A stretch of DNA of 35,512 nucleotides from an uncultured Pseudanabaenaceae cyanobacterium (lineage in GTDB: Bacteria > Cyanobacteriota > Cyanobacteriia > PCC-9006 > JAAUQQ01), in the NCBI GenBank assembly GCA_938017515.1, contig CALIJJ010000293.1:1-35512 (forward strand), in the 5' to 3' direction. Both the position numbers and the translations under genes were made by a program. The first letter of the stretch is position 1. Every line of letters begins with the position of its first letter. Positions 25,874-34,201 of the stretch are shown here, one piece after another. Under the pieces are notes generated by a model. It had not been told where the DNA came from. It did no database searches and saw only the letters and a program-made list of their open reading frames with translations.

Positions 25874-27688
25874 ATGTTCTGTTCTTGCCCAACTCCGTCA
25901 TTCACTCAGGCTCCTGTTCCTCGTTCTTTTGTTCCTCGTTCTTTACAGGGTGATGCATCCCGTCATGGTCCAGGTTCTGGGGCGATCGCCAAACGTTCGT
26001 TGCCGAAACTGGCATTTCCGAAACGACCCTTGCCAAAACTGCGAGAAACCCTGTTGTCCTGTGGCCTAGGCCTCGCAGCCATCTTGGGCGCTGTGCCTGC
26101 CCTTGGGGCTGAGGTGATGAACATTGCCTATGGACCCTTCGAAGTCTCCGTTCCGATTGAGGAACTGGAGCACTATGCTCGTACCGGACAGTTGTCAGGG
26201 GAACTGTCTCGCTATGGTGGGCTATTTTCGCCGGAGCAACAGGCGGACTTACGCCAGGCGCTCAATCAGCGAGTCGAGATGAATCCGACACTCGTCTCAC
26301 AAATTGCCTACTCCAAGACGGGCGATATCGTTCTAAAACGCCTCGGTTCGTTCATTAATAGTAATGATAGTGACAACGGGGTTGTGGCATTGCGGGCGAC
26401 GGTGGTGCAGGCCGCAGCATCCCCAGAAGGACTGACGTTGCTCAATTTAATTCGCAAGTTTCCCACCCGTGAAGTCGATGTGGATATGCAGTCGGGGATG
26501 CAGATTGCGACGGAGGTGACGGCGTTGCTGGCCCAGGGCGATCGCATGGTGGCAACGATCGAAGCCCAGGCGCAGCAGGAGGCTTCCCAGTCCTCGGTTC
26601 AGACCCCCTACGATTTGCGTCGTCCCGGTGTCTTTCGCTGGGAAAAGACCAGCCTCGCGCTGAGGGATGAGGGACGGGTTGGGAATTTTGTGCGCGATCG
26701 CGCTGTCCCCCTCGACATCTATATGCCCCAGGGCTTGCAGGGAGACCCGGCTCCCGTCGCCCTGATTTCCCACGGTATTGGCTCCAACCGCAAGACCATG
26801 GCCTATGTCGCTGAGCATCTCGCCTCCCATGGCATTGCGGTGGTTGTCCCGGAACATGTGGGCAGCAATAGCGATAAATTCAGAAAGTTCCTCGATGGTG
26901 TTGATGGACCACCGGAGCCCCAGGAAGCGATTGATCGACCCCTCGATGCAACCTTTGTGTTGGATCATCTCGAACAGTTGGAGCAGACCGACAGCCGTTT
27001 TCGAGGCCAAATCGATTTAACCCGTGTCACGGCCATTGGCCAATCCTTTGGCGGCTATACGGCCTTGGCGCTGGGCGGTGCAGAACTCAACTTCCCGTCG
27101 CTGGCTCGGGCCTGTGTCAATGGCGAACCCAAGTCCTTCCTCAATTTCTCGCTGTTGCTTCAGTGCCGCGTGGCAGAACTAGGCTCCGCACCGAAGTTGG
27201 CAGACCCACGGGTGAAGGCTGTCCTGGCGATCAATCCGTTGACGAGCAAGCTCTTTGATCGATCCGGCCTAGGTAAGGTTGCGGTACCAACTATGGTGGT
27301 ATCGGCAAGTTCAGACTTTATTGTGCCGCCGTCGGAGGAGCAGCTTCAGCCCTTCACCTGGCTGAAAATGCGCGATCGCTACCTGGTGGTCATGCGCAAT
27401 GCAACCCACTTCTCGACCCTGGAGCCACCGGCACCCGAGGACGAGGGATTGCCCTTGCCTGCGGGCTTGGAAGGACCAGACTTGGCGCTGACCAAGAGCT
27501 ATACCGCCGCTTTGAGCCTGGCCTTTGTCAAGCGTCACGGTGCCGGGGATGTGGCCTTTGACCCCTACCTTTCGGCATCCTACGCCCAGCAGTTGAGTGG
27601 ACCCGCCGTTCCCTTGAGTTTGGTGCGGACGATTTCTTCCGAAGAACTCAACCAGGCGGCCCGCTCCGTGCCGAAGCAGCAGCTTTAG
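25874..27688 (+). CDS. Secreted alpha/beta hydrolase with DUF1400 domain
   Basis: A 604-residue protein. An unusually long basic N-terminus (about 60 residues with PRSFVPRSL and KRPLPKL repeats) precedes a hydrophobic signal segment (LLSCGLGLAAILGAVPALGAE). Residues about 80-210 form the DUF1400 domain found in cyanobacterial hydrolases (YGPFEVSVPIEELEHYARTG). The alpha/beta hydrolase part starts near 285 (PVALISHGIGSNR, oxyanion region) and has the nucleophile motif IGQSFGGYTAL (G-x-S-x-G) and a probable catalytic His in NATHFS. Similar proteins are annotated as lipase or platelet-activating-factor acetylhydrolase-like; the substrate is unknown. A later in-frame start might remove the basic extension. 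Confidence 0.82.
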   Translation: MFCSCPTPSFTQAPVPRSFVPRSLQGDASRHGPGSGAIAKRSLPKLAFPKRPLPKLRETLLSCGLGLAAILGAVPALGAEVMNIAYGPFEVSVPIEELEHYARTGQLSGELSRYGGLFSPEQQADLRQALNQRVEMNPTLVSQIAYSKTGDIVLKRLGSFINSNDSDNGVVALRATVVQAAASPEGLTLLNLIRKFPTREVDVDMQSGMQIATEVTALLAQGDRMVATIEAQAQQEASQSSVQTPYDLRRPGVFRWEKTSLALRDEGRVGNFVRDRAVPLDIYMPQGLQGDPAPVALISHGIGSNRKTMAYVAEHLASHGIAVVVPEHVGSNSDKFRKFLDGVDGPPEPQEAIDRPLDATFVLDHLEQLEQTDSRFRGQIDLTRVTAIGQSFGGYTALALGGAELNFPSLARACVNGEPKSFLNFSLLLQCRVAELGSAPKLADPRVKAVLAINPLTSKLFDRSGLGKVAVPTMVVSASSDFIVPPSEEQLQPFTWLKMRDRYLVVMRNATHFSTLEPPAPEDEGLPLPAGLEGPDLALTKSYTAALSLAFVKRHGAGDVAFDPYLSASYAQQLSGPAVPLSLVRTISSEELNQAARSVPKQQL

Positions 27689-27889
27689 GTGATTCCCTGG
27701 AAGCTCGAAGAATTGTCTGGGCGTGAGTGCTGGTTTGGCGAAATATTAAGCCAGTGAAAGATGAAAAAACGATGCAAATGCGTGGTTTCAGTAATTTCTC
27801 ATCCAGAACTCAGCCTGCGTTAGCCCCCACCCCAGTAATTTTTCTCTATCGACTTGCCTGCAATCAACGGCCTTCCTGCAACGACAGTT

Positions 27890-27917
27890 GTAGGGACACA
27901 GTTTGCTGCGTCCCTAT
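27890..27917. repeat. REP-like palindrome
   Basis: gtagggacacag (27890-27901) pairs with ctgcgtccctat (27906-27917) around a tttg loop, 12 bp with one mismatch and one wobble. It resembles the dispersed guanine-rich palindromes (gtaggg...ccctac) common between genes in cyanobacteria. It lies in the spacer before the secreted protein gene. Confidence 0.6.
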
Positions 27918-27971
27918 GAGAACACTTGACAACAACATTCCGATTCTTAGCCATCATTCTGTCAGTCCATT

Positions 27972-28691
27972 ATGTTTATCTCTCAACAAGCACGTCATTT
28001 TGTACAGCAGCACCTGCAACGTGTGGCATGGGGTTTGACTGGGGCGATGCTGGCCAGCTTGCCCTTGGCAGCTCAAGCCTCACCCAACGGTACCTGGCTC
28101 TCGAAGCCGCAGATTTGGTTCCATTCTTCTAACCAAACGCTGGATTCGGTCATGGCGCGAATCAAGAAGGAACAGTACGACTATGTGTTCCTGGATTATC
28201 GTCATGTGGATGATGAGATGCAGCTGCAAGTGTCTGAAGCCGCTCGTGAGCATGATCTGAAGCCCATTGTTTGGATTCAGTCACCGCAATATCGCTCCAT
28301 GACCGTGGCCGACATGATCGAAGAGGCACGCCACGCGGACGGAATTCAGGTGGATGATCACTTCTTTACCCACTACTCCCAGCGAGATTTTCAGACGTTG
28401 CGGGCACAGTATGACAAGACATTGCTGTGTAGCATCCAGCCTTTTCAGGCCAATAAGGTACCGGCCAGTGGCTGTGATCAGCTCGATGTACAGTGCTACA
28501 CCCCGGCCAGTTTCCAGCGCTGTGTCGGCTTGGCCAATCGTCTCAATGCCGTGCTGAGCTTGTCCCATACCAGCACCATCAACCGTCAGGGGGAGTTTTG
28601 GGGGCGGTCTCACAATGTCTTTCTCTGGCCCCATACCAATGACTATGTGAATGCGCCATCTAAGTTCTCAACGGTTTCTCACGAGCCCTAG
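27972..28691 (+). CDS. Secreted protein, possibly glycosyl-hydrolase-like
   Basis: A 239-residue protein with a cleavable-looking signal peptide (about 1-36, GLTGAMLASLPLAAQASPNG). The mature part alternates beta-like and helical segments (YDYVFLDYRHVDDEMQ; LKPIVWIQSPQYR; ADGIQVDDHFFTHY). The DGIQVDDHF stretch recalls the DGI-x-DDYF signature of GHL10-type glycosyl hydrolase TIM barrels, so a sugar-active fold is possible but not shown. Four cysteines lie in the C-terminal half (LLCSIQ, SGCDQLDVQC, QRCVG) and may form disulfides outside the cytoplasm. I do not recognise a precise family. It stands alone, with no clear ribosome-binding site. Confidence 0.65.
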   Translation: MFISQQARHFVQQHLQRVAWGLTGAMLASLPLAAQASPNGTWLSKPQIWFHSSNQTLDSVMARIKKEQYDYVFLDYRHVDDEMQLQVSEAAREHDLKPIVWIQSPQYRSMTVADMIEEARHADGIQVDDHFFTHYSQRDFQTLRAQYDKTLLCSIQPFQANKVPASGCDQLDVQCYTPASFQRCVGLANRLNAVLSLSHTSTINRQGEFWGRSHNVFLWPHTNDYVNAPSKFSTVSHEP

Positions 28692-28720
28692 GCCGCGATT
28701 TCAAAACCATGATGCCAAAA

Positions 28721-28789
28721 CCATATTGGCCCAAACCAATTGGCCCAAACCCACTGGCCTAAACCATTTTGCTTAAACCAACTGGCTTA
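28721..28789. repeat. Intergenic 14-bp tandem repeat
   Basis: About five degenerate 14-15-bp units (28721, 28736, 28750, 28764, 28778) share the pattern cca-n-t-tggcccaaa. They fill the spacer upstream of thrC. Confidence 0.8.
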
Positions 28790-28869
28790 GCCAATCACAA
28801 TCGCCCCTTGCCTCATCAGCCAGCGACAAAAGATAATGTCAGCTGATGATCCACCTCCAGGAACTCCCC

Positions 28870-30228
28870 ATGTCGTCCGCTGTCGCGCCCAAACCGGCCA
28901 CCGAGAAACAGACCACCTACTTCCGCTGCATTGCAGGCTGCCACGGCAAGCACTCGATCTACGACGTGCTCTATACCTGCCCCAGCTGTGGCAGCTTGCT
29001 AGAAGTTCATCACGATCGCGAACCCCTTAAGCAGCGCAGCGCCGACCAGTGGAAACAGCTCTTTGAGTCGCGAGCAAGTATCTCAAAATGGCCCTACGGT
29101 AGCGGCGTTTGGGGCATGCGAGAGTGGGTCATTCCTGACCTGGCGGACGAAAATGTCGTCAGTATGTTCGAGGGCAATTCCAACCTGTTCTGGGCTGAGC
29201 GCCTGGGCAAACAGCTCGGTGTCCCGGACCTGTGGATCAAGCTCTGTGGCAATAGCCACACCGGCAGCTTCAAAGACCTCGGCATGACGGTCCTGGTCAG
29301 CGTCGTCAAACAGATGATGGCCCAGGGCAGTCCGGTCAAAGCTGTGGCCTGTGCCAGTACCGGTGACACCAGTGCGGCCCTGGCAGCCTACGCGGCCTAT
29401 GCGGGGATACCCGCCGTCATCTTCTTGCCCGCCGGTAAAGTCAGCACCGCACAGCTCATCCAGCCCGTGGCGAACGGTGCCCATGTTTTGGCCCTCGACA
29501 CCGATTTCGATGGCTGCATGAAGATTGTCCAAGAGGTCACCCAGGATAATTCGATTTATCTGGCCAACTCGATGAACAGTCTGCGCATCGAGGGGCAAAA
29601 GACCGTTGGTATTGAGATCGTCCGCCAGTTTGATTGGGACGTTCCCGACTGGATCATCATCCCCGTGGGCAACCTCGGCAATATCAGTGCCCTGTATAAA
29701 GGCTTCCAGCTGATGATGGACCTGGGCCTGATCAACCGCATGCCTCGGCTCGTTGCGGCCCAAGCGGCCAAGGCGAATCCGTTCTATGAGTCGTTCCAGA
29801 ATGGATTCAAGGACAAGGTGAGCAAGACGGCCCAAAAGACCCTCGCTAATGCCATCCGCATTGGTGATCCCATCAGCTATGACAAAGCGGTGAAGGCGAT
29901 CGCAGAAACCGACGGCATTGTCGAACAGGCCACCGAAAACGAACTGGCTGCCGCCTCTGCCCACGCGGATTTGACCGGCATGTTCACCTGCCCCCATACC
30001 GGGGTTGCCTTGGCTGTGCTGAGCAAGCTGATCAAGCGTGGTGTGATCAAGTCCAGCGACAAAACCGTGGTGATCAGTACGGCCCATGGTTTGAAGTTCA
30101 CGGACTTCAAAGTGGGTTACCACGAATCCAAGCTAGAGGAAGTCACCAGCGAGTACCCCAACCCGGCTGTTCACTTGCCTGCGAGTGCAGATGCTGTGAA
30201 AGCTGAAATCGAAAAACGCTTGGGTTAA
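28870..30228 (+). CDS. thrC: Threonine synthase
   Basis: This enzyme has 452 residues from the ATG at 28870 ([14 protein letters not shown]), with aggaa 8 nt upstream; an ATG at 28846 would add 8. Threonine synthase is PLP-dependent and converts O-phosphohomoserine to threonine. The N-terminal zinc-ribbon-like cysteines (CIAGC and YTCPSC, residues 20-40), the PLP-lysine in [10 protein letters not shown] (Lys135), [18 protein letters not shown], the glycine-rich [13 protein letters not shown] and the C-terminal ISTAHGLKF are all in place. Family and length fit a full cytosolic enzyme. It is convergent with obgE, separated by a repeat and a terminator-like hairpin. Confidence 0.95.
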   Translation: MSSAVAPKPATEKQTTYFRCIAGCHGKHSIYDVLYTCPSCGSLLEVHHDREPLKQRSADQWKQLFESRASISKWPYGSGVWGMREWVIPDLADENVVSMFEGNSNLFWAERLGKQLGVPDLWIKLCGNSHTGSFKDLGMTVLVSVVKQMMAQGSPVKAVACASTGDTSAALAAYAAYAGIPAVIFLPAGKVSTAQLIQPVANGAHVLALDTDFDGCMKIVQEVTQDNSIYLANSMNSLRIEGQKTVGIEIVRQFDWDVPDWIIIPVGNLGNISALYKGFQLMMDLGLINRMPRLVAAQAAKANPFYESFQNGFKDKVSKTAQKTLANAIRIGDPISYDKAVKAIAETDGIVEQATENELAAASAHADLTGMFTCPHTGVALAVLSKLIKRGVIKSSDKTVVISTAHGLKFTDFKVGYHESKLEEVTSEYPNPAVHLPASADAVKAEIEKRLG

Positions 30229-30233
30229 GACCT

Positions 30234-30286
30234 AGGCTGGCGAATCAAGGCTGGCGAATCAAGGCTGGCGAATCAAGGCTGGCGAT
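30234..30286. repeat. Intergenic 14-bp tandem repeat after thrC
   Basis: Three identical 14-bp units aggctggcgaatca (30234, 30248, 30262) and a partial fourth from 30276 begin 5 bp after the thrC stop. Confidence 0.95.
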
Positions 30287-30329
30287 ATTCGGATTGGCGC
30301 GATTTAGAGAGGAGCCAATCCGCATCGCC
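30281..30329. terminator. Terminator-like hairpin between thrC and obgE
   Basis: cggattggc (30290-30298) pairs perfectly with gccaatccg (30314-30322); outside it ggcgat (30281-30286) pairs with atcgcc (30324-30329) across a small internal loop. It lies between convergent genes. No U-tract is obvious. Confidence 0.65.
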
Positions 30330-30356
30330 GTATCTCTGCATCTCCGCATTGCCGGA

Positions 30357-31451
30357 TCAACGGGTCGGAATCAGTACCTCTGCCTCAAACTCCGGTATGG
30401 GGGGAGCGGCGGCGGCAGCGGCAGCTTGGAGCGCTTCTTCTTCCGCCAGTTCCATGGCTTTGATGTCGTCCAGCGTTTGCCAGACTTCCTGGAGCAGGGG
30501 CTTCAATCCTTCCTGGGTGGCGGCGGAAACCACAAAGATCTTGCTGCCGCTGATGCGCTCCAGTTCTTCGGTGAGGTACTCCGTCAGCTCTGTGTCCGAG
30601 GCATCGTTCTTGTTGAAGGCCAGGATTTGGGGGCGATCGCTCAATCCCCGGCCGTAGGACTTCAGCTCATCCTGAATCGTCTGGTAATTATTCAGCACAT
30701 TGTCATCGGTAATATCGATCAGGTGCAGCAGGACCCTGGTGCGCTCCACGTGGCGTAAAAAGTCGTGGCCTAGGCCCACACCCTGGTGTGCCCCTTCGAT
30801 CAGTCCAGGAATGTCTGCAAACACCGTGCCATCGCCCGTCTCCCGACGCACGACACCCAAATTGGGGACTAGCGTCGTAAAGGGATAGTCAGCCACCTTG
30901 GGCTTTGCCGCCGAAAGCACCGAAATTAGCGTGGACTTACCCGCATTGGGCAGGCCAATGATGCCCACCTCCGCAATCAGCTTCAGTTCCATACGCAGCA
31001 TCCGTATCTCACCGGGCAACCCCGGCAGACATTTTTCTGGAGCGCGGTTGTGGTTGTTCAAAAAATGCTCATTGCCGAGACCGCCCTTGCCGCCCTTGGC
31101 GACCAACAGCTCATCCCCCTTATTGAGCAACTCGCCAATAAATTCATCAGTTTCCGCATCGTAGACCGCTGTACCGCAGGGTACTTGCAGGATCAGGTCG
31201 TCGGCCGTGGCTCCCGTTTTACCTTTGGGACCCCCCCGTGCCCCGAAGTCCGCCTTAAAGACATGTCGAAACTTAAAATCCAGCAGTGTCTGTAATTGAT
31301 TGTTCGCCACCAGCACCACCGAGCCACCCTTGCCGCCATTGCCCCCGGACGGTCCGCCTGCCGGGACATACTTCTCCCGTCGGAACGCGACGATGCCGTC
31401 CCCGCCGTCCCCGGCTTGAACTTCTACTTTGACTTGATCGATGAATTGCAT
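30357..31451 (-). CDS. obgE: Obg-type GTPase
   Basis: A 364-residue Obg GTPase, associated with late 50S ribosomal subunit assembly and stress response. The glycine-rich N-terminal Obg fold (GGDGIVAFRREKYVPAGGPS; KGGKGGLGNEHF) is complete. The G domain has G1 GLPNAGKST, the YPFTTLVPNLG switch region, G3 DIPGLIEGA, G4 NKND and G5 VSAAT. A Glu/Ala-rich C-terminal tail (AEEEALQAAAAAAA) replaces a longer C-terminal domain. It is divergent from the MalK-type ATPase gene and convergent with thrC. Confidence 0.96.
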   Translation of the reverse strand: MQFIDQVKVEVQAGDGGDGIVAFRREKYVPAGGPSGGNGGKGGSVVLVANNQLQTLLDFKFRHVFKADFGARGGPKGKTGATADDLILQVPCGTAVYDAETDEFIGELLNKGDELLVAKGGKGGLGNEHFLNNHNRAPEKCLPGLPGEIRMLRMELKLIAEVGIIGLPNAGKSTLISVLSAAKPKVADYPFTTLVPNLGVVRRETGDGTVFADIPGLIEGAHQGVGLGHDFLRHVERTRVLLHLIDITDDNVLNNYQTIQDELKSYGRGLSDRPQILAFNKNDASDTELTEYLTEELERISGSKIFVVSAATQEGLKPLLQEVWQTLDDIKAMELAEEEALQAAAAAAAPPIPEFEAEVLIPTR

Positions 31452-31582
31452 GGCGGGAATGCCCCGGACGAGGGGCCGGAAAATGGTCCGATGAAGCGCG
31501 GTCGAAGCCGAACTTGGACCCGATAGACTTTATTGATTGTAAGCTTGTTCGTAATTCTTCGGCGGGCTCTGGGTTCCTCACT

Positions 31583-32845
31583 GTGGCTAAGGTTGTTTTT
31601 GAAGACGTTTATAAGAGCTTCCCGGCGCGGGAGCGGTCCCTGAACAAACAGCGCAGCAAAGACCCGCGCAGTCCAGACCCTGGGGCGGAGTCGAGCCGGG
31701 TGAGTGTGTTGCGTCGGATTAATCTGGACATTGAAGACGGCGAGTTCATGGTCTTGGTCGGCCCATCGGGCTGTGGCAAGAGTACGCTGCTGCGATTGAT
31801 TGCGGGGTTGGAAGAACTGACCGGCGGCAATATTCGGGTGGGCGATCGCCTGATCAACGCTCTCCCCCCCAAGGCCCGCGACATTGCCATGGTGTTCCAG
31901 AGCTATGCGCTCTACCCCCACCTAACGGTCTACGACAACCTTGCCTTTGGCCTGCGGCGTATGAACCGTGAGGAGGTCAAAGATTCCAAGCTGCCTGCCT
32001 GGGCCGATCGCTGGGTTGTGAGTGCAACGCGATCGCTACCCAAACCCCTACGCCATCGGCCAGAACAGGAACGGCAAATTCGGGAGCGCATTTCCAAGGT
32101 GGCTCAGATGCTTCAGATCGATGGCTTGTTGAGGCGTCTACCCAAGGAACTTTCGGGCGGTCAGAAGCAGCGGGTGGCCCTGGGAAGGGCGATCGCTCGC
32201 AACCCCCAGGTTTTCCTCATGGATGAACCGCTGTCCAATTTGGACGCCAAACTGCGGGCCGAAACCCGGGCCCAGATTGTCACCCTGCAACAGCGGCTCG
32301 GCATCACCACCATCTACGTCACCCATGACCAAATCGAAGCCATGACCATGGGCCAGCGCATTGCTGTGATGGCTGAGGGACAGATCCAGCAGGTTGGACC
32401 ACCGCTGGAGCTATACGATCGCCCGGTCAATCGCTTTGTGGCGGAATTTATTGGTTCACCGCCGATGAACTTCATCCCCGTGGAAGTCAAAACGCCCCGG
32501 TCCGTCATCCATAGCCAGTTTCGACTAACCCTGCCGGAGGAGTGGGGCAAGACGCTTGAACATTGCGACGGCAAGACGCTGTGGCTCGGTGTCCGTCCAG
32601 AGCATCTTCAAGTGGGCCCCGCGGCCACCAAAAACCTGCCGGTAAAGGTGAGTCAGGTGGAAGCCATTGGCAGTGAAACCTTTGTGGTTGGGCAGCTTCT
32701 GGAGTCTGAAGAGCAGATTCAGGCTCGCATTGAGCCGGAGCATGCGGTTCAGCCCGGTGATGTTCTCTGGCTGTCGATTCGTCTTGAAAAGGTCCATCTT
32801 TTTGAGCCCGAAAGTCAGCTCGCCCTCCATCCCGCTGAGCAGTAA
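31583..32845 (+). CDS. ABC transporter ATP-binding protein, MalK/UgpC type (orphan)
   Basis: About 420 residues from GTG at 31583 (reading MAKVVFEDVYKSF), the usual MalK/UgpC start; an in-frame TTG at 31514 would add 23. The ATPase motifs are intact: Walker A GPSGCGKST (about 60-68), Q-loop MVFQSYALYPHLTV, signature LSGGQKQR, Walker B VFLMDEPLSNLD and VTHDQIEAM. A C-terminal TOBE-like regulatory domain follows (LGVRPEHLQVG). Insertions occur near the N-terminus (ERSLNKQRSKDPRS) and before the signature helix (WADRWVVSATRSLPKPLRH); the second is typical of cyanobacterial members. No permease or binding protein is nearby, so it probably serves sugar or glycerol-phosphate-type importers encoded elsewhere. 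Confidence 0.88.
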   Translation: MAKVVFEDVYKSFPARERSLNKQRSKDPRSPDPGAESSRVSVLRRINLDIEDGEFMVLVGPSGCGKSTLLRLIAGLEELTGGNIRVGDRLINALPPKARDIAMVFQSYALYPHLTVYDNLAFGLRRMNREEVKDSKLPAWADRWVVSATRSLPKPLRHRPEQERQIRERISKVAQMLQIDGLLRRLPKELSGGQKQRVALGRAIARNPQVFLMDEPLSNLDAKLRAETRAQIVTLQQRLGITTIYVTHDQIEAMTMGQRIAVMAEGQIQQVGPPLELYDRPVNRFVAEFIGSPPMNFIPVEVKTPRSVIHSQFRLTLPEEWGKTLEHCDGKTLWLGVRPEHLQVGPAATKNLPVKVSQVEAIGSETFVVGQLLESEEQIQARIEPEHAVQPGDVLWLSIRLEKVHLFEPESQLALHPAEQ

Positions 32846-32856
32846 AACAGCTCCTC

Positions 32857-32952
32857 AGAGCGCTAAAACTCACGTTCCGAGGGATTAAGAAATGACCCTC
32901 AAATCCGTACAAAACCTTAAGATGAGTGTAATCTAGCGCTCTAGAGGGTCAT
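32857..32952. other. Interleaved pair of 9-bp inverted repeats
   Basis: agagcgcta (32857-32865) pairs with tagcgctct (32934-32942), and atgaccctc (32892-32900) pairs with gagggtcat (32944-32952). The arms alternate a-b-a'-b', as in a pseudoknot. It lies in the 226-bp spacer between the ATPase and the DUF2949 gene, 12 bp after the ATPase stop. It may be an RNA structure or two operator dyads. Confidence 0.6.
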
Positions 32953-33071
32953 ACCCCCCTCCCCGGATAGAGGTTTGACTCGATACCCTTCATGCATCAT
33001 CGAACGTGTTTTCAGTTACATTCGTTGATGATTTGGCGTTATTTTTTACTACGAGCGGGAGGTGAGAGCCG

Positions 33072-33266
33072 ATGACATCTGCATCCTATGGGCGAATGGT
33101 TGAATTTTTGCAGACGGAATTGGGCCTGTCCTCCGCGTCAATTTCTATGGCGCTGAAGCAGAGTGAGCAGGATCCTGGGCCATTGCACATGATTCTGTGG
33201 CGCTACGGTTTGATTACGTTGGAACAGCTCGAACGCATCTACGATTGGATGGAAACGGCCGCATAG
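33072..33266 (+). CDS. Small DUF2949-like cyanobacterial protein
   Basis: A 64-residue protein preceded by a near-perfect ribosome-binding site ggaggtga at 33058-33065, 6 nt before the ATG. The sequence (MVEFLQTELGLSSASISMAL; LHMILWRYGLITLEQLERIYDW) matches my memory of the short cyanobacterial family DUF2949, whose function is unknown. It is helical and soluble and resembles a small winged-helix or adaptor fold. It lies alone between an ATPase gene and a membrane protease gene. Confidence 0.75.
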   Translation: MTSASYGRMVEFLQTELGLSSASISMALKQSEQDPGPLHMILWRYGLITLEQLERIYDWMETAA

Positions 33267-33315
33267 CGTTTCTCGTCGTATGGATTTTCTAGGCGTATAG
33301 CGTTTCTAGGCGTTT

Positions 33316-33341
33316 CGTTCAGGATTACCGTTCAGGATTAC
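33316..33341. repeat. Tandem 13-bp duplication upstream of the CPBP gene
   Basis: cgttcaggattac occurs twice in a row (33316-33328, 33329-33341) and ends 1 bp before the TTG start of the protease gene. Shorter copies of tagcgtttct and ttctaggcgt lie just upstream (33263-33312). Confidence 0.9.
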
Positions 33342-33342
33342 T

Positions 33343-34188
33343 TTGCTAAACATCATTTTATTTTTTGCGGTCTGGATTCTGTTGTGGAGTCCGATCGCAT
33401 TTTTGTTGGGCCGCAAGCTTCGCTGGGATTTTCCCAATCCCCCGACCCCGGAGCAGAAAATTCCGCTGGTGCTGTCGCTCTATGTTTTGGCCCCGCCGCT
33501 GCTGTGGTTTTGGGTGCATCGTTCGGGATGGATGGGCTCTGGGGTGATGGGCTCTGGGGTGACGGGCTCGGGTCTGACCCTGGCGAATTATGGCTGGGCC
33601 TGGAGCGGTGCGTTTGCGTTGCGCGTGGGTTCAGGTTTGGGCTTGGCGGTGCTGAGCTTGGTTTTGCTGTGGGGGCTAGAGCGGCTTTTGGGCTGGATTA
33701 CGTTTGAGCTGGATGCGAAGGCGTTGCTGAAGCTGGTCGGGCCAATTTTGGCGGTGGCGATCGCCATCAGCGTTGTCGAAGAACTTCTCTTTCGCGGCTT
33801 TTTGTTTGAAGAACTCGTCTCGACGCTGGGGAATTCCAGTGGTTTAGGCAGTGGCTGGGTTGTCATTGTGGCGTTGGGATTGACCAATCTCGTGTTTGCG
33901 CTGCTGCATTTGCCCTGGGACCGTTGGCAAGCCGTGGTGCCGCAGTTGCCGGGGTTGTGGGTATTGGGCTTGGTGTTGTCGTTGGCCTATTTGCGCTGGG
34001 GCGATTTGGCGATGGCCATTGGCCTACATGCGGGCTGGGTGTGGGCGATCGCTAGCCTCGATACGGTCAACGGCATTCAATACACTGGCAAAGTCCCTGC
34101 CTGGGTGACGGGGGTGGGTGGTTATCTGTTAGCTGGGGTAATGGGTGTGGGCTTTTTGGGCGTCATTGGGGGATTGATTTTTGCTTGA
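33343..34188 (+). CDS. CPBP family intramembrane glutamic endopeptidase (CAAX protease-like)
   Basis: A 281-residue polytopic membrane protein. The CPBP/Abi signature is present: EELLFRGFLFEEL with Glu146, Glu147 and Arg151, then FALLHLP (His189) and AIGLHAGW (His229). These are the expected catalytic and metal/water-binding residues of intramembrane CAAX-type proteases, so the enzyme is probably active. The start is a TTG at 33343; I see no in-frame ATG or GTG upstream before a stop at 33307, so either TTG is used or the start is internal. A 15-bp DNA repeat inserts MGSGV repeats in a loop near residues 64-78. The substrate is unknown. Confidence 0.83.
   Translation: MLNIILFFAVWILLWSPIAFLLGRKLRWDFPNPPTPEQKIPLVLSLYVLAPPLLWFWVHRSGWMGSGVMGSGVTGSGLTLANYGWAWSGAFALRVGSGLGLAVLSLVLLWGLERLLGWITFELDAKALLKLVGPILAVAIAISVVEELLFRGFLFEELVSTLGNSSGLGSGWVVIVALGLTNLVFALLHLPWDRWQAVVPQLPGLWVLGLVLSLAYLRWGDLAMAIGLHAGWVWAIASLDTVNGIQYTGKVPAWVTGVGGYLLAGVMGVGFLGVIGGLIFA
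33531..33575 (+). repeat. 15-bp in-frame tandem repeat in the CPBP gene
   Basis: gatgggctctggggt at 33531-33545 and 33546-33560, then a diverged third copy to 33575. It encodes MGSGV-type repeats in an extramembrane loop. Confidence 0.88.
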
Positions 34189-34201
34189 GTGCAGCTTGGA
34201 T

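Noticed and set aside
29083..30123. Long open frame of about 346 codons antisense to thrC
   Set aside because: It is fully contained opposite a clear threonine synthase gene, and its translation has no recognisable family; it reflects GC-rich codon structure of thrC.
30234..30286. Possible CRISPR-like repeats after thrC
   Set aside because: The 14-bp units are directly abutting with no spacers, so this is a simple tandem repeat.
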